Assembly (NCBI RefSeq): GCF_023256255.1
Contig: NZ_JAGDXD010000032.1
Coordinates: 1 to 36,835, forward strand
DNA: 36,835 bases
Reading direction: 5' to 3'
From: Caldivirga sp.
GTDB lineage: Archaea; Thermoproteota; Thermoprotei; Thermoproteales; Thermocladiaceae
In this document: positions 25,524 to 33,551 of the stretch, piece after piece
Layout of the letters: each line of letters begins with the position of its first letter
How positions within the stretch are numbered: the stretch's first letter is position 1
Notes under the pieces: model-generated
The model's database searches: none
Seen by the model: the letters and a program-made list of their open reading frames with translations, nothing else
What the model was told of the DNA's origin: nothing
Translations under genes and position numbers: made by a program

Positions 25524-26577
25524 GCTTCTCAATCCACCTATCAATGTACCTATCCATGTTCTGTAGCACAGTTATTCTTGAATTGGGGTCCTCATCCATG
25601 AAAATGAACCTTAAGCCTCTTGACTCAAGGGCCCTCAGTAGGCTTAGGCTCCATTCCTTAACCTCCTCATGCCTTAGCATGTTATCCTTAGTTAACTTGA
25701 AGACTGAGTGGCCCAGGTGCATGTAGGACTTAGGTTCAATGAAGTGTGGGTTACCTATAGCCAGTACCTCGGCGAATTGACCTAGTAACTCGCCGCTGGT
25801 GTTCCAACCCTTAATTAGGGTTATTCTAACCACAGTTCTAGTGGGTACTTTAGCCAGTAGTTCAAGGCTCCTTAACACCCTATCCCAGGCATCATCCCTA
25901 TGCAGCACTGGGTTAGCTATCCTTAGGAATAATTCCCTATTTGGGGCGTTTAGGCTTAGGTATAGTTGAGTGGGTAATGCGTCTTCACGCCAAAGCCTCT
26001 CAATCATCTCAGGGTAAAGCCCATTGGTGACTAGGAACACTGACTTAGTGTTTGGAAGAGACTTAATGTACTTTATGAGTTCAGGTAACCTAGGGTACAT
26101 TGTAGGTTCCCCTGATAGTGAAATTGCCCAGTGGGTTGGTTGAAGAGCCTCATTAACCTTAACCCTACTACTCTTAGCGTGACCAAAGTAACCTGAAAGT
26201 AGCCTCCTCCTCTCCTTAAGTATACCGTTAACCATCTCCACAGGATCCATGACCTCCTGAACCATTGGCTCATAGGGATCAAAGGATTCTGAGGGTCTCC
26301 AACAGTATACGCACTTATTACTACACATCATCCCCACAGGCCCCATTTCAACACACCTATGTGAACCACCAACTGGGGCGCCGTAGAACTTAACCTTATA
26401 GCAACTTGGCCCACCTGTTAAGGCACTCTTAGTCCAGTGGCATAATTCAACGGTTGCATGACCGAAGACTCCGTAGTGCGCCTTCTTAAGCATTGGTAAA
26501 GCATCAACACTAATCCTTACCTTACCCTCAATGAACTCATGGTACCTCAACTTAACCTTAACTTCAGCACCCTCCAC
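25513..26577 (-). CDS. taw1: tRNA 4-demethylwyosine synthase (radical SAM)
   Basis: 354 residues. Taw1/TYW1 condenses N1-methylguanosine-37 of tRNA-Phe with pyruvate to form the tricyclic 4-demethylwyosine. The radical-SAM motif is C85-x3-C89-x2-C92 (MMCSNKCVYCWRP). The second iron-sulfur cluster needed for pyruvate is suggested by C46-x12-C59 and C75. Other family blocks are HWAISLSGEPTMYPRLPELI, VFLVTNGLYPE, TQLYLSLNAPN and RITLIKGWN. The start is GTG, with a TTATAAAG box (26600-26607; CTTTATAA on the coding strand) centred 27 nt upstream. The spacing from the second to third N-terminal Cys (x15) is longer than the x12 of Pyrococcus Taw1. Confidence 0.95.
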   Translation of the reverse strand: MEGAEVKVKLRYHEFIEGKVRISVDALPMLKKAHYGVFGHATVELCHWTKSALTGGPSCYKVKFYGAPVGGSHRCVEMGPVGMMCSNKCVYCWRPSESFDPYEPMVQEVMDPVEMVNGILKERRRLLSGYFGHAKSSRVKVNEALQPTHWAISLSGEPTMYPRLPELIKYIKSLPNTKSVFLVTNGLYPEMIERLWREDALPTQLYLSLNAPNRELFLRIANPVLHRDDAWDRVLRSLELLAKVPTRTVVRITLIKGWNTSGELLGQFAEVLAIGNPHFIEPKSYMHLGHSVFKLTKDNMLRHEEVKEWSLSLLRALESRGLRFIFMDEDPNSRITVLQNMDRYIDRWIEKPNP

Positions 26578-26599
26578 ACCCCATAGGACTTAACGTAAG

Positions 26600-26607
26600 T
26601 TATAAAG
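26600..26607 (-). promoter_or_regulatory. TATA box of taw1
   Basis: Minus strand CTTTATAA, centred about 27 nt before the GTG at 26577. Confidence 0.6.
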
Positions 26608-26795
26608 TTTTCTTAACTGAAGTGAAAAAGCTGAACACAGGGTATGAATAATCCCTAGGCTTTACGGCATGTGAGTGAATTAGCCTTAACCGTATGAAGC
26701 AGTATCCGCTATGGGTTAATTTAAATCAGTGCCTAAAGTAAAATACCTTAACAATGCGCCTCTGGTTCCTGAAACTTTTATTATGCACGGAAAGG

Positions 26796-26803
26796 TTATA
26801 TAG
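26796..26803 (+). promoter_or_regulatory. TATA box of the GH57 gene that decides its start
   Basis: TTATATAG centred about 26 nt before a GTG at 26825. The in-frame TTG at 26816 is too close to lie on this mRNA. Confidence 0.55.
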
Positions 26804-26824
26804 GGTTTCATTAAATTGGTCTAC

Positions 26825-28636
26825 GTGAGGGCGTTAATTGATGTTGATAGTCCAGTTCACAGGGTGGGGGATGAGGTTGAGGTTAAGGTTAGGTTAATTA
26901 ACGATTCCCACTCATCAATCAACGTTAACTTAACCCTAGATTACCTGCTTGAGGGTAGGCACGTTGACTCATGGGGAGGGTCAGCCCTAGCCCTACCTGG
27001 TGAGGCAACCACCGTTAAGGCATCATTCACGGTGAGTGAAGCTGGGCTTTGGGTCATTAGGCTTAATGGCGACGCAGGGGGTAGTAAATTCACTGAGTCA
27101 ATTAAGGTAAGGGTTATTGAGGGTGGAAAGCCCATTAGGCTCGCGTTAGTTTACCACATGCATCAACCCCCCTGGTACATGAGTGACGGTAGGTACTACG
27201 CTGATTGGGCGTTCAGGTACGTTCATGCACCCATTATGGCGCCCTTCTTCAACGGTGGCCCATACCTATTCCACGCGTTCTTGAACGATAAGTATAGTAG
27301 CGTTAAATTAAATATCCACTTATCCCCAAGCCTACTTAAGCAGTGGGTTGATGCCGTTGAGAAGGGTTACACGCTCATTAATGGTGAAGTCCACTCAAAG
27401 AATAGCAGTGAAGTCAACACCATAGCTAAGGTACTTGACATGTATAGGACCCAGGCAAATAGGGGTCAGTTAGATATTTTATCAAGCGTCTACGCCCACA
27501 CAATACTGGGTTACTTAACTTCAAGGTATGAGATGATTGATGTTGTTGATGAGGAGTTAGGAGTAGGCATGGAGGTCACTAAGAGTGTTCTTGGAGTTGA
27601 CCCGGTTGGCGTCTGGACCCCTGAAATGGCGTGGAGCATGGAGCTGCTTGATATTTACGAGAAGCATGGTGTTGGCTACACTGTACTGTGTGGTGGTAAC
27701 CACTTCCCTGGGGTTCAGGGGGATAGGGGGAGTATTTACGAGCCCTATAGCCTAAGCGGTAAGTTAACGGTCTTCTTCAGGGATGAGAAATTAAGCGATA
27801 TTTTATCCTTCCAGAATAATATTCCTGATGAGAAGACGGCTGTGAAGCTTGCGGCAATGCTCAGTAGATCTATTATTGAGACTAACGGTGAACTAGTAGT
27901 CATAGCTCTTGACGGTGAGAACTTCATAGCAATGTCCAAGACACCTGCAATGGTTGGTTTAATGCTTGATAAATTGTACTCATACATTAGTAGAATGCAG
28001 GAGTTAGGCCTCATTGAGACGACTAGGCTTAGTCAAGTTAACATACCTAAGAGGAACATAACCTTCATACCCACAACCTCCTGGTTAGGGGGCTTCACGA
28101 AGTGGGATGGTGAGAGGAGGGAGCATGCGGAATACTGGGTTAAGGTTATTGACTCCTACAGGTACTTAAGGGGGCTTGAGGAGGCCTTAGGAGGTAAGAT
28201 CAATGAGGCTAGGTACGCCCTATGGCATGCCCTCGACAGTGACTTCTGGTGGGCTGAGTTCTGGAACCCTGACTTAATTAATCACTGGATTGGGGAACTC
28301 CGTAGAATACTGGATTCAAGGTTCAAGATAGCGATGAGGCCCCTTAGGGAGGTTTACGATGGCTTCATTAACAGGCCCATTGATGTTGAGTTAGAGTTCG
28401 ACAACGGCATGGATAGTAACGTTAAATTCAGGTTAATGTGCCTTGACACGCAAGTGGACTTAACAATACAACCTGGTTCATCAAGAGTCAAGTGCAGCAT
28501 AGTGCCAAGGTTAGCTGGCTCATATAGGGTACCAATATTCGTAGTCTCAAGTAACTACATTTACCTGCAATCCTACATAACCTTAAACGTAGCCCATAGT
28601 AGGGATCCACCGGAATACAAGAATCATAAACCTTAA
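26825..28636 (+). CDS. GH57 alpha-glucan enzyme with N-terminal beta-sandwich domain
   Basis: 603 residues from the GTG. Residues 1-100 look like an Ig/CARDB-like beta-sandwich. The GH57 barrel follows: conserved region 1 at YHMHQPPW (HQP 113-115), the nucleophile E267 in VGVWTPEMAWS, the acid/base D363 in VVIALDGENF, and a region-5-like WHALDSDFWWAEFWNP. A second beta-sandwich closes the protein (about 520-595). GH57 enzymes act on alpha-glucans as amylase, branching enzyme, glucanotransferase or amylopullulanase; the WTPEMAWS context resembles the alpha-amylase-like group, but the activity is uncertain. No signal peptide is seen, so it is probably cytoplasmic and acts on stored or imported glucan. 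It has a promoter of its own. Confidence 0.88.
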   Translation: MRALIDVDSPVHRVGDEVEVKVRLINDSHSSINVNLTLDYLLEGRHVDSWGGSALALPGEATTVKASFTVSEAGLWVIRLNGDAGGSKFTESIKVRVIEGGKPIRLALVYHMHQPPWYMSDGRYYADWAFRYVHAPIMAPFFNGGPYLFHAFLNDKYSSVKLNIHLSPSLLKQWVDAVEKGYTLINGEVHSKNSSEVNTIAKVLDMYRTQANRGQLDILSSVYAHTILGYLTSRYEMIDVVDEELGVGMEVTKSVLGVDPVGVWTPEMAWSMELLDIYEKHGVGYTVLCGGNHFPGVQGDRGSIYEPYSLSGKLTVFFRDEKLSDILSFQNNIPDEKTAVKLAAMLSRSIIETNGELVVIALDGENFIAMSKTPAMVGLMLDKLYSYISRMQELGLIETTRLSQVNIPKRNITFIPTTSWLGGFTKWDGERREHAEYWVKVIDSYRYLRGLEEALGGKINEARYALWHALDSDFWWAEFWNPDLINHWIGELRRILDSRFKIAMRPLREVYDGFINRPIDVELEFDNGMDSNVKFRLMCLDTQVDLTIQPGSSRVKCSIVPRLAGSYRVPIFVVSSNYIYLQSYITLNVAHSRDPPEYKNHKP

Positions 28637-28682
28637 CACCTAGGTTACCTAACCGCCTCCTAGTGAGGGAGGTTACGTTCAG

Positions 28683-29543
28683 TTAACTGAGACTATATGG
28701 GCAGTGAGACCTGTGGTCACATGCCCTACACTTACCTGGACTTGGACTTGGTGTAGCGTTCCTTAATCCTAGCCAGTAGTCCACAGCCCACTCCGTTTCC
28801 CTCATGAATTCTACGGTTTCCCTTACCTTAACAACATGCATCATTACCCCATTACTTAACCTACTGCGGTTAACTCCACTGGTGAATGCTTTAATTAATG
28901 CCTCAACATAGTCAACCACCCGAACCCCAATGCCCCTGATAATCTTAACGACAAGCGCCCCCTCAACCCCCAGCCCCATCATCCTTAGGAAGTGGTAGTA
29001 GGCCTCAACCTGATACGCCTCCCTTGGTTCAAGAAACCCAAGCCTATTAACTCTATTCGTAGTCTTAAGTTCAATCACTAACCAGGGTTTACCATCCCTG
29101 TTAATTATCAAGTCCGGTAAGCCTAGGATTGGTACACCCTTAATTAAGGCTACTACGCTCCTCTCCTCAATGTAGGGTTTAGTGAAGTCTGCTTTACCAA
29201 TCCAGTTCCTCATCCTCATGTTGAAGAAGGAAACCCCCTCCTCCCCCCTATTAACCACCACTGGGTCCCAGCCTGGTTCAAGGCTGAATTCACCTGCAAT
29301 ATCGCCGAATTGCCTAGCGTGCTCGTATAATCCATCAATGGCCTCATTACCGATAACCCTACCCTTAGTGAAGTCCAGGTGAATCCTGTACTCGCAGAAC
29401 TTCAATTGAACGGCTAATTGATTAACCATTAGGAATAAGACACCATGCTTAAGCCTTGGAATAAGGTAACTGGCTTCACCCCACTTAAGAATCGGCTTAC
29501 CTTCAATAAGGTTTAATTCGGGCACTTGGCTAATAACCCCCAT
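28683..29543 (-). CDS. Solitary Cas4-like PD-(D/E)xK nuclease with iron-sulfur cysteines
   Basis: 286 residues. The RecB/Cas4-type nuclease core shows GLPDLII (D144), VIELKTT (E158-x-K160) and Q178 in AYQVEAYYHFLRMMG. One Cys early (C50 in LKFCEYRIHL) and three at the end (C272-x2-C275-x5-C281, KCRACDHRSHCPY) repeat the Cas4 arrangement for a 4Fe-4S cluster. At 286 residues it is longer than usual Cas4 (about 180-220), with extra sequence before the core. No cas1, cas2 or CRISPR array is near, so it is best seen as a stand-alone Cas4-family nuclease, perhaps for DNA repair or mobile-element work. It follows the winged-helix gene by 4 nt and is surely in the same operon. Confidence 0.8.
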   Translation of the reverse strand: MGVISQVPELNLIEGKPILKWGEASYLIPRLKHGVLFLMVNQLAVQLKFCEYRIHLDFTKGRVIGNEAIDGLYEHARQFGDIAGEFSLEPGWDPVVVNRGEEGVSFFNMRMRNWIGKADFTKPYIEERSVVALIKGVPILGLPDLIINRDGKPWLVIELKTTNRVNRLGFLEPREAYQVEAYYHFLRMMGLGVEGALVVKIIRGIGVRVVDYVEALIKAFTSGVNRSRLSNGVMMHVVKVRETVEFMRETEWAVDYWLGLRNATPSPSPGKCRACDHRSHCPYSLS

Positions 29544-29547
29544 TACA

Positions 29548-29886
29548 CTATTGCCCCTTGTAAGATTTATAACTATTAATAATTTGAATTAATTCATCCC
29601 AATGCTTGAAAACATCATCAGAGAGGTAGTAGGGTGAACCATAGCTATTATTAATTCTGTTGACGAAACCATGCTTCCCTAGAACCATTAAGTGGTATTT
29701 AATTGTCTTATAATCCACGCCTAATTCCTTAGCCAACTGATTAATATTCATAGGTCTCTCCCTAAGCTTCTCAATAATCCTAAACCTAACCTCAGCGCCC
29801 CTTGAATTAATGAACAACCAAACCACAGTGCTGAACCTGCTACATGATTCCCTAATGGTTAAACCATCCTTAGGCCCAGTACCCAT
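29548..29886 (-). CDS. Winged-helix transcriptional regulator (ArsR-like)
   Basis: 112 residues. The HTH is FRIIEKLRERPMNINQLAKE (about 36-55) followed by LGVDYKTIKYHLMVLGKHGFV, with the recognition helix at YKTIKYHLMVL and a wing at NRINNSYGSPYYLSD. This is the usual small archaeal ArsR/winged-helix type, which binds DNA as a dimer. No metal-binding Cys cluster is obvious. A CATAAATA-type box (29908-29917 on the minus strand) about 26 nt upstream gives a leaderless ATG. It is the first gene of a bicistron with the Cas4-like nuclease and probably autoregulates it. Confidence 0.8.
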   Translation of the reverse strand: MGTGPKDGLTIRESCSRFSTVVWLFINSRGAEVRFRIIEKLRERPMNINQLAKELGVDYKTIKYHLMVLGKHGFVNRINNSYGSPYYLSDDVFKHWDELIQIINSYKSYKGQ

Positions 29887-29907
29887 CCTTACTTAAAGGT
29901 ATTGCCC

Positions 29908-29917
29908 TTATTTATGC
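29908..29917 (-). promoter_or_regulatory. TATA box of the regulator / Cas4-like operon
   Basis: Minus strand CATAAATAAG, centred about 26 nt before the ATG at 29886. Confidence 0.55.
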
Positions 29918-30244
29918 TTTTCCATAATTAAGCTCCTTAACTCACCTCCTGAGTATGGTATTTAGCGATTTAATAATAATTAGTATGCAGACCTTAATCC
30001 CAATTTCGAACCCCTTAAGTAGCCCATGGTTAGCAGTATTAGGTTTAACAGTTATCAACACCAATGCAGGAACCTACGGCAGAATTTAAAATTGAACATT
30101 GAATTAAAGCTTAGTTCACCGAGGTTCAAGTTCTGTACTAGGAGTCGTGCTCTTCTTAGTTACTATGATTGATTCCTTAAAATTAGGATGTAGAATCCTG
30201 GAATTTCAAGGGTGAAATTAATCAAGGTGAAGTGGCTGGGGAAA
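29918..30244. other. Intergenic region upstream of tRNA-Asn with a possible 34-codon ORF
   Basis: About 330 bases without a secure gene. On the plus strand 29985-30089 holds an ATG-initiated frame of 34 codons with a hydrophobic middle (SSPWLAVLGLTVINTNAG) ending RI; it could be a small membrane peptide or the broken start of a lost membrane protein. I saw no array, tRNA or clear hairpin. Confidence 0.35.
29985..30089 (+). CDS. Possible small hydrophobic peptide or gene fragment
   Basis: A 34-codon frame whose residues 9-27 could cross a membrane. The composition (PLSSPWLAVLGLTVINTNAG) looks more like a real membrane segment than random AT-rich DNA, and a weak GGTATTTAGC box lies about 25 nt upstream. 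It may be the N-terminal remnant of a transporter. Evidence is thin and no family is recognised. Confidence 0.2.
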   Translation: MQTLIPISNPLSSPWLAVLGLTVINTNAGTYGRI

Positions 30245-30252
30245 ATTTAAAA
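30245..30252 (+). promoter_or_regulatory. TATA box of tRNA-Asn
   Basis: ATTTAAAA in an A-rich run, centred about 28 nt before the first base of the tRNA. Confidence 0.65.
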
Positions 30253-30276
30253 AAGCAATAAGCAGGAACCATCAAA

Positions 30277-30353
30277 GCCGCCGTAGCTCAGCCTGGTGGA
30301 GCGGCGGGCTGTTAACCCGTAGGTCCCGGGTTCAAGTCCCGGCGGCGGCGCCA
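30277..30353 (+). tRNA. tRNA-Asn (anticodon GTT), CCA encoded
   Basis: The full cloverleaf folds: acceptor GCCGCCG/CGGCGGC, D stem GCTC/GAGC, anticodon stem GCGGG/CCCGT (one G-T pair) with loop CTGTTAA and anticodon GTT, variable AGGTC, T stem CCGGG/CCCGG with loop TTCAAGT, discriminator G at 30350 and an encoded CCA at 30351-30353. There is no intron. It is very GC-rich in its stems, as in hyperthermophiles. Its 3' flank holds a decayed transposon. Confidence 0.95.
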
Positions 30354-30384
30354 GGGCATGTTCCTAGAATTGAATGATTCTCGA

Positions 30385-30951
30385 TTACCATTTATGATCA
30401 CGATACCTCCTATTTACTTTTAACTTTGTTGAATTTAAATGATCATTCTTCTCTCTTGGGGTGGATAAAGTACAACGACCTCCTCCTCGTCTTGATGGGT
30501 GTGGTTTTTCTTTGGGTGGTTCATTGCCTTCATTCTCATTGCTCCGCTCGTTCAGTGGTAGGTCATTGAGTTGCCCCCACTCCCGGATCCTTGGGACTCA
30601 GGGGTATGTAGGGCATCCTCCTACGGGAACACGCTTAATTAAAACATTAATAGAATTTAAATCTTCACCCCACCCCTAGAAGAGGCAAGGCTTGCCGTTC
30701 TTTTTATGATCATGAGCAATAATACCAAGCCCCCTCACACCATTAAATGAGGCTACAATATTCCTCATTAACCTTGAGGGTTCAATCATTAGCTTCCTAG
30801 ATTTAAGTCCTGAAAAATCACCTGTACATAACAACTCAATTACATTAACATTATCCTCAAGCCTATTAATGCATTCCTGCATCCTACTAATGATTTTACC
30901 TCTATTAACTTTACCTGCACCCCACTTCTTAACCTAGTGACAAGAACATAA
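30385..30951 (-). pseudogene. Degenerate TnpB-type (IS200/IS605 OrfB) transposase remnant
   Basis: On the minus strand one reading frame runs from about 30951 to 30385 but is broken by in-frame stops at 30676-30678 and near 30600. Just after the first stop comes GWGEDLNSINVLIKRVPVGG (from about 30675), which matches the last RuvC motif D-x-N-A-x-x-N-(I/V)-L and the basic tail start of TnpB proteins. A charged Asn/Glu/Arg-rich tail follows to TAA at 30385. Upstream in the same frame, DFSGLKSRKL resembles the EDL-x-GL-(K/R)-x-R segment of the second RuvC motif. The space between is far too short for the normal zinc-finger region and full TnpB length (about 400 residues), so an internal deletion plus point decay is likely. 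The intact N-terminus is missing. The TnpB call rests on the C-terminal motif; the upstream part is less sure. Confidence 0.5.
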
Positions 30952-31026
30952 TCACCAAGCTTATGTGGCTAATAGCCACTTTTCATGTCTATTGGTCACT
31001 TGGCTTCATTACTCCTTCTTCCCTCT

Positions 31027-31045
31027 CCCCGCGCCATCTACGGGG
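31027..31045 (-). repeat. Hairpin near the presumed left end of the TnpB-type element
   Basis: CCCCG at 31027-31031 pairs with CGGGG at 31041-31045 around a 9-base loop. It lies upstream of the transposase remnant in transcription order, where IS200/IS605 elements carry a subterminal hairpin. The surrounding 30952-31084 has no secure gene, only out-of-frame scraps that may be further transposase remains. Confidence 0.35.
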
Positions 31046-31084
31046 CTATAAGTTATAAGTTATTAGATTTTAAACTCTTTTAAA

Positions 31085-32455
31085 TTAAATTACTATTGGT
31101 TCTATTCCTTTTTTGCTTAGTGTGTATTCTAGTTCTTTGGTGTAGTCTCCATACGCCATTACCCAGTGAAATCCCCTCAACTCCCTGATTAGTCTCCTCC
31201 AGTCTCCGTTTACCTCTAGTTCGACCTGTGTTCTGCATGCCGGATACTGTGGTGTGTCAACTATCTTGCCCCTGAATATTACCCACTTCCTACCGTTGAA
31301 TGCTGGGTTAACTACAGTTACTAACTGCCCCTTCCTCATAATGACCCTTATTGCGGCACCCTCATCAGACTCGTAGTGGGTTACTAATTCGGCTGGTTCA
31401 GCATCAACACCACTCATCCTCCTTGGTGCTGTGCAGTGGGCCATTAGGACTATGCCATTATGCGGGTATGTTGGGTTACCGAAGAAGACTGGCTTACCTG
31501 ATATTAACCTGAGCAGTAGGTATGCTGGTATTGCCACGAAATCAGCCTCACATATTCCTGCATAACCCTCATCATTCAGGACGCTGTAGCTTAGGCATGG
31601 TGGGGTCTTGGCTATTTTAATGACTTGATTCATGCATCCTGGCGACGTCACGGCAACAGCATCATACTTACGCATAATCCTAAGTAAAGCCTCCCTAAGC
31701 ACGAACGCCCTCTCAACATTAGTTAAAGGTATCTTAACCGTAATCCCACTTGAAGACAAGTACTCATTCATAGTCCTCTTAACAGAATCCATAGCCTCCT
31801 GACTCGACTCAATCGCCTTAACCTCACCCTCAAGTTCACCATACGGTACTGTGACTATGTCCAGTCTCCAAACCTCCCTAGCCAATTCAGCAGCCTTACC
31901 ACCAACCTCCCACCCACCAACACCACCAATACTGACGATTCTCAACCCCTCAATATTCTTTAAGGCATACAGCGCCCTAAGCCTAATCGCCAATTCACCG
32001 TAATCATCAACCACGATGTCATCGTAGCTCAGCCACGGTTGAGAAGGCTCATCATTAATGTTCATCCTAATGAAGCGCGCATGAATTATCTCATGCCAAA
32101 GGTAATATTGACCACTCCTATGCCTAATGAAGACTAACGTAGGCCTCCTAGAGGCAATAACCCTAATATGCTCAATCCAACCACCAGCCGCGTAGAGGAC
32201 GACAACATCACTTGAATCAACATCACTTAAAACACCCTCAACCTCACCCACACTACTAACCGCGGAGACCGGCTTAACCACTATTGGGAATTCGAGACTC
32301 CTTGAGAGGGACTCAAGCTCACTACTAATCCTAGAAACCTCAGAATCAACATTAAGCCCATCACCCCAATTCCTCCAGCTAGAATACTCAACCCTAGAGT
32401 ACCTAGAGTAAAGCAGTATAGGCTTAATGGTAAGTGGGGAACCGCGCAAACCCAT
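31085..32455 (-). CDS. L-fucose/L-arabinose isomerase-fold protein
   Basis: 456 residues. The general course matches the FucI/AraA superfamily: an N-terminal Rossmann-like region (VVVLYAAGGWIEHIRVIASR), a middle RIVSIGGVGGWEVG segment, then GYAGICEADFVAIPAYLLLRLISGKPVFFGNPTYP and GIVLMAHCTAPRRM, which resemble the metal-site and substrate loops (Glu/Asp and His) of the family. Such enzymes interconvert aldoses and ketoses in the cytoplasm, but many family members here are remote and their substrate unknown. A CTTTAAAA box (32476-32483; TTTTAAAG on the coding strand) about 25 nt upstream gives a leaderless ATG. It is divergent from the secreted-protein gene and close to GH130, suggesting hexose or deoxyhexose breakdown. 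Confidence 0.72.
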   Translation of the reverse strand: MGLRGSPLTIKPILLYSRYSRVEYSSWRNWGDGLNVDSEVSRISSELESLSRSLEFPIVVKPVSAVSSVGEVEGVLSDVDSSDVVVLYAAGGWIEHIRVIASRRPTLVFIRHRSGQYYLWHEIIHARFIRMNINDEPSQPWLSYDDIVVDDYGELAIRLRALYALKNIEGLRIVSIGGVGGWEVGGKAAELAREVWRLDIVTVPYGELEGEVKAIESSQEAMDSVKRTMNEYLSSSGITVKIPLTNVERAFVLREALLRIMRKYDAVAVTSPGCMNQVIKIAKTPPCLSYSVLNDEGYAGICEADFVAIPAYLLLRLISGKPVFFGNPTYPHNGIVLMAHCTAPRRMSGVDAEPAELVTHYESDEGAAIRVIMRKGQLVTVVNPAFNGRKWVIFRGKIVDTPQYPACRTQVELEVNGDWRRLIRELRGFHWVMAYGDYTKELEYTLSKKGIEPIVI

Positions 32456-32475
32456 AATAATGACGCATTAAGGCA

Positions 32476-32483
32476 CTTTAAAA
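32476..32483 (-). promoter_or_regulatory. TATA box of the isomerase-like gene
   Basis: Minus strand TTTTAAAG, centred about 25 nt before the ATG at 32455. Confidence 0.5.
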
Positions 32484-32505
32484 CATTGCTTCATCAATTA
32501 AAATA

Positions 32506-32513
32506 CTTAAAAA
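32506..32513 (+). promoter_or_regulatory. TATA box of the secreted-protein gene at 32536
   Basis: CTTAAAAA centred about 26 nt before the GTG at 32536, supporting that non-ATG start. With the box at 32476-32483 it makes a compact divergent promoter pair. Confidence 0.5.
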
Positions 32514-32535
32514 CACATGAGCATGCTAATTAATT

Positions 32536-33540
32536 GTGGTGATTAGAATTAAACCCTACGTAATTTTAATAGTGGCACTACTTGTTGCTGCATTAGTAAT
32601 AGTAATGAGTTCCACAACCCATGCCCACGTTAGCCTCCTAAACTCATCATTTACCGGTATAGTCTACATATTGCCCTCTGAGAATTCAACTCCCTATTGG
32701 GCACGTACTTTCAGTGATAGAGTATTTTTCTACGTTTACGCCAATTTAAGCTTGTATGAAGATTCCATTAATCATGACTTCAAGGTGATTAGGAGCGCTG
32801 GCTATAGTTTCATTGTTGTTGTCATACCGTTGGCTGACCATTCATACCCATATTACTACCCTAACCTTAACTTAATCAATGAATTAGCCTACGTGAATCA
32901 TTTGAAGGTCATGTGGGCTATATTCCCTAAATGGCTCCTTGGATCAGAGTGGGATTACTTGTACGTTAACTCAACAGTCTACAGTAAGCTGGTTGAGTTA
33001 ATGTCGTATTTGGCTAGTTTGAATTCAACGTATAGGATTGCAGTATGGTATGGGTGGCCTCCATCAGCCGTGCCATTAAACTACTGGTGTAGTGTGAAGT
33101 TACTGAGTAGTTACTTGAATTCACTACCAGCCGGCATTAGGGAGCGTTACGTGGTTTGGATTGACCAACCCTTCGATGAGTATGTTAATGAGTGTGGTGT
33201 GCCAGGCCTACTGAACTCAATGAATGTGCCTGCGGTTACTGAGGAGTATTCAACAATGAATGTGTACTATTGGTATTCAACATTCCGTGAGCAGTACGTG
33301 ACCACGGGCATTTGGAATGCGCCTAATGTTGAGGCTTGGTGCGCGGGCTTTGATGGTAGAGTTGCCCCAATACTATTTAACATTAGGCATGTGAATCCGC
33401 AATACTATAAGCCGAGGATCATAATAGTTTGGATATATTGGGATGTTAATGATGGGTCAGGTGAATTATATAGGGCGTTAACACCAGGTGGGTTGGCGAA
33501 TCCAATTAAGTGCGTGAGTCAAATTCACGTGAATGGTTAA
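32536..33540 (+). CDS. Secreted protein of unknown function, TIM-barrel-like
   Basis: 334 residues with an N-terminal signal peptide or anchor (about 7-30, ending near THAHV). The mature part is Tyr/Trp-rich with alternating strands and helices: YSFIVVVIPLADHS, HLKVMWAIFPKWL, YRIAVWYGWPPS, RYVVWIDQPFDEY and PRIIIVWIYWDVNDG. Asp and Glu at strand ends (IDQPFDEY, VTEEYST) could be catalytic, and the Trp/Tyr content suits sugar binding, but I recognise no family. It is followed after 40 nt by the GH130 gene on the same strand, then by a solute-binding protein, so it is probably an outer glycan-processing or glycan-capturing protein of this module. Confidence 0.6.
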   Translation: MVIRIKPYVILIVALLVAALVIVMSSTTHAHVSLLNSSFTGIVYILPSENSTPYWARTFSDRVFFYVYANLSLYEDSINHDFKVIRSAGYSFIVVVIPLADHSYPYYYPNLNLINELAYVNHLKVMWAIFPKWLLGSEWDYLYVNSTVYSKLVELMSYLASLNSTYRIAVWYGWPPSAVPLNYWCSVKLLSSYLNSLPAGIRERYVVWIDQPFDEYVNECGVPGLLNSMNVPAVTEEYSTMNVYYWYSTFREQYVTTGIWNAPNVEAWCAGFDGRVAPILFNIRHVNPQYYKPRIIIVWIYWDVNDGSGELYRALTPGGLANPIKCVSQIHVNG

Positions 33541-33551
33541 GTGGTTTAATG

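Noticed and set aside
28683-29543. CRISPR-Cas adaptation locus around the Cas4-like gene
   Set aside because: No cas1, cas2 or repeat array within the window; only a stand-alone nuclease can be supported.
30461-30679. 72-codon plus-strand frame after tRNA-Asn
   Set aside because: It lies antisense to the TnpB C-terminal tail, and its composition is explained by that tail's repetitive charged codons.
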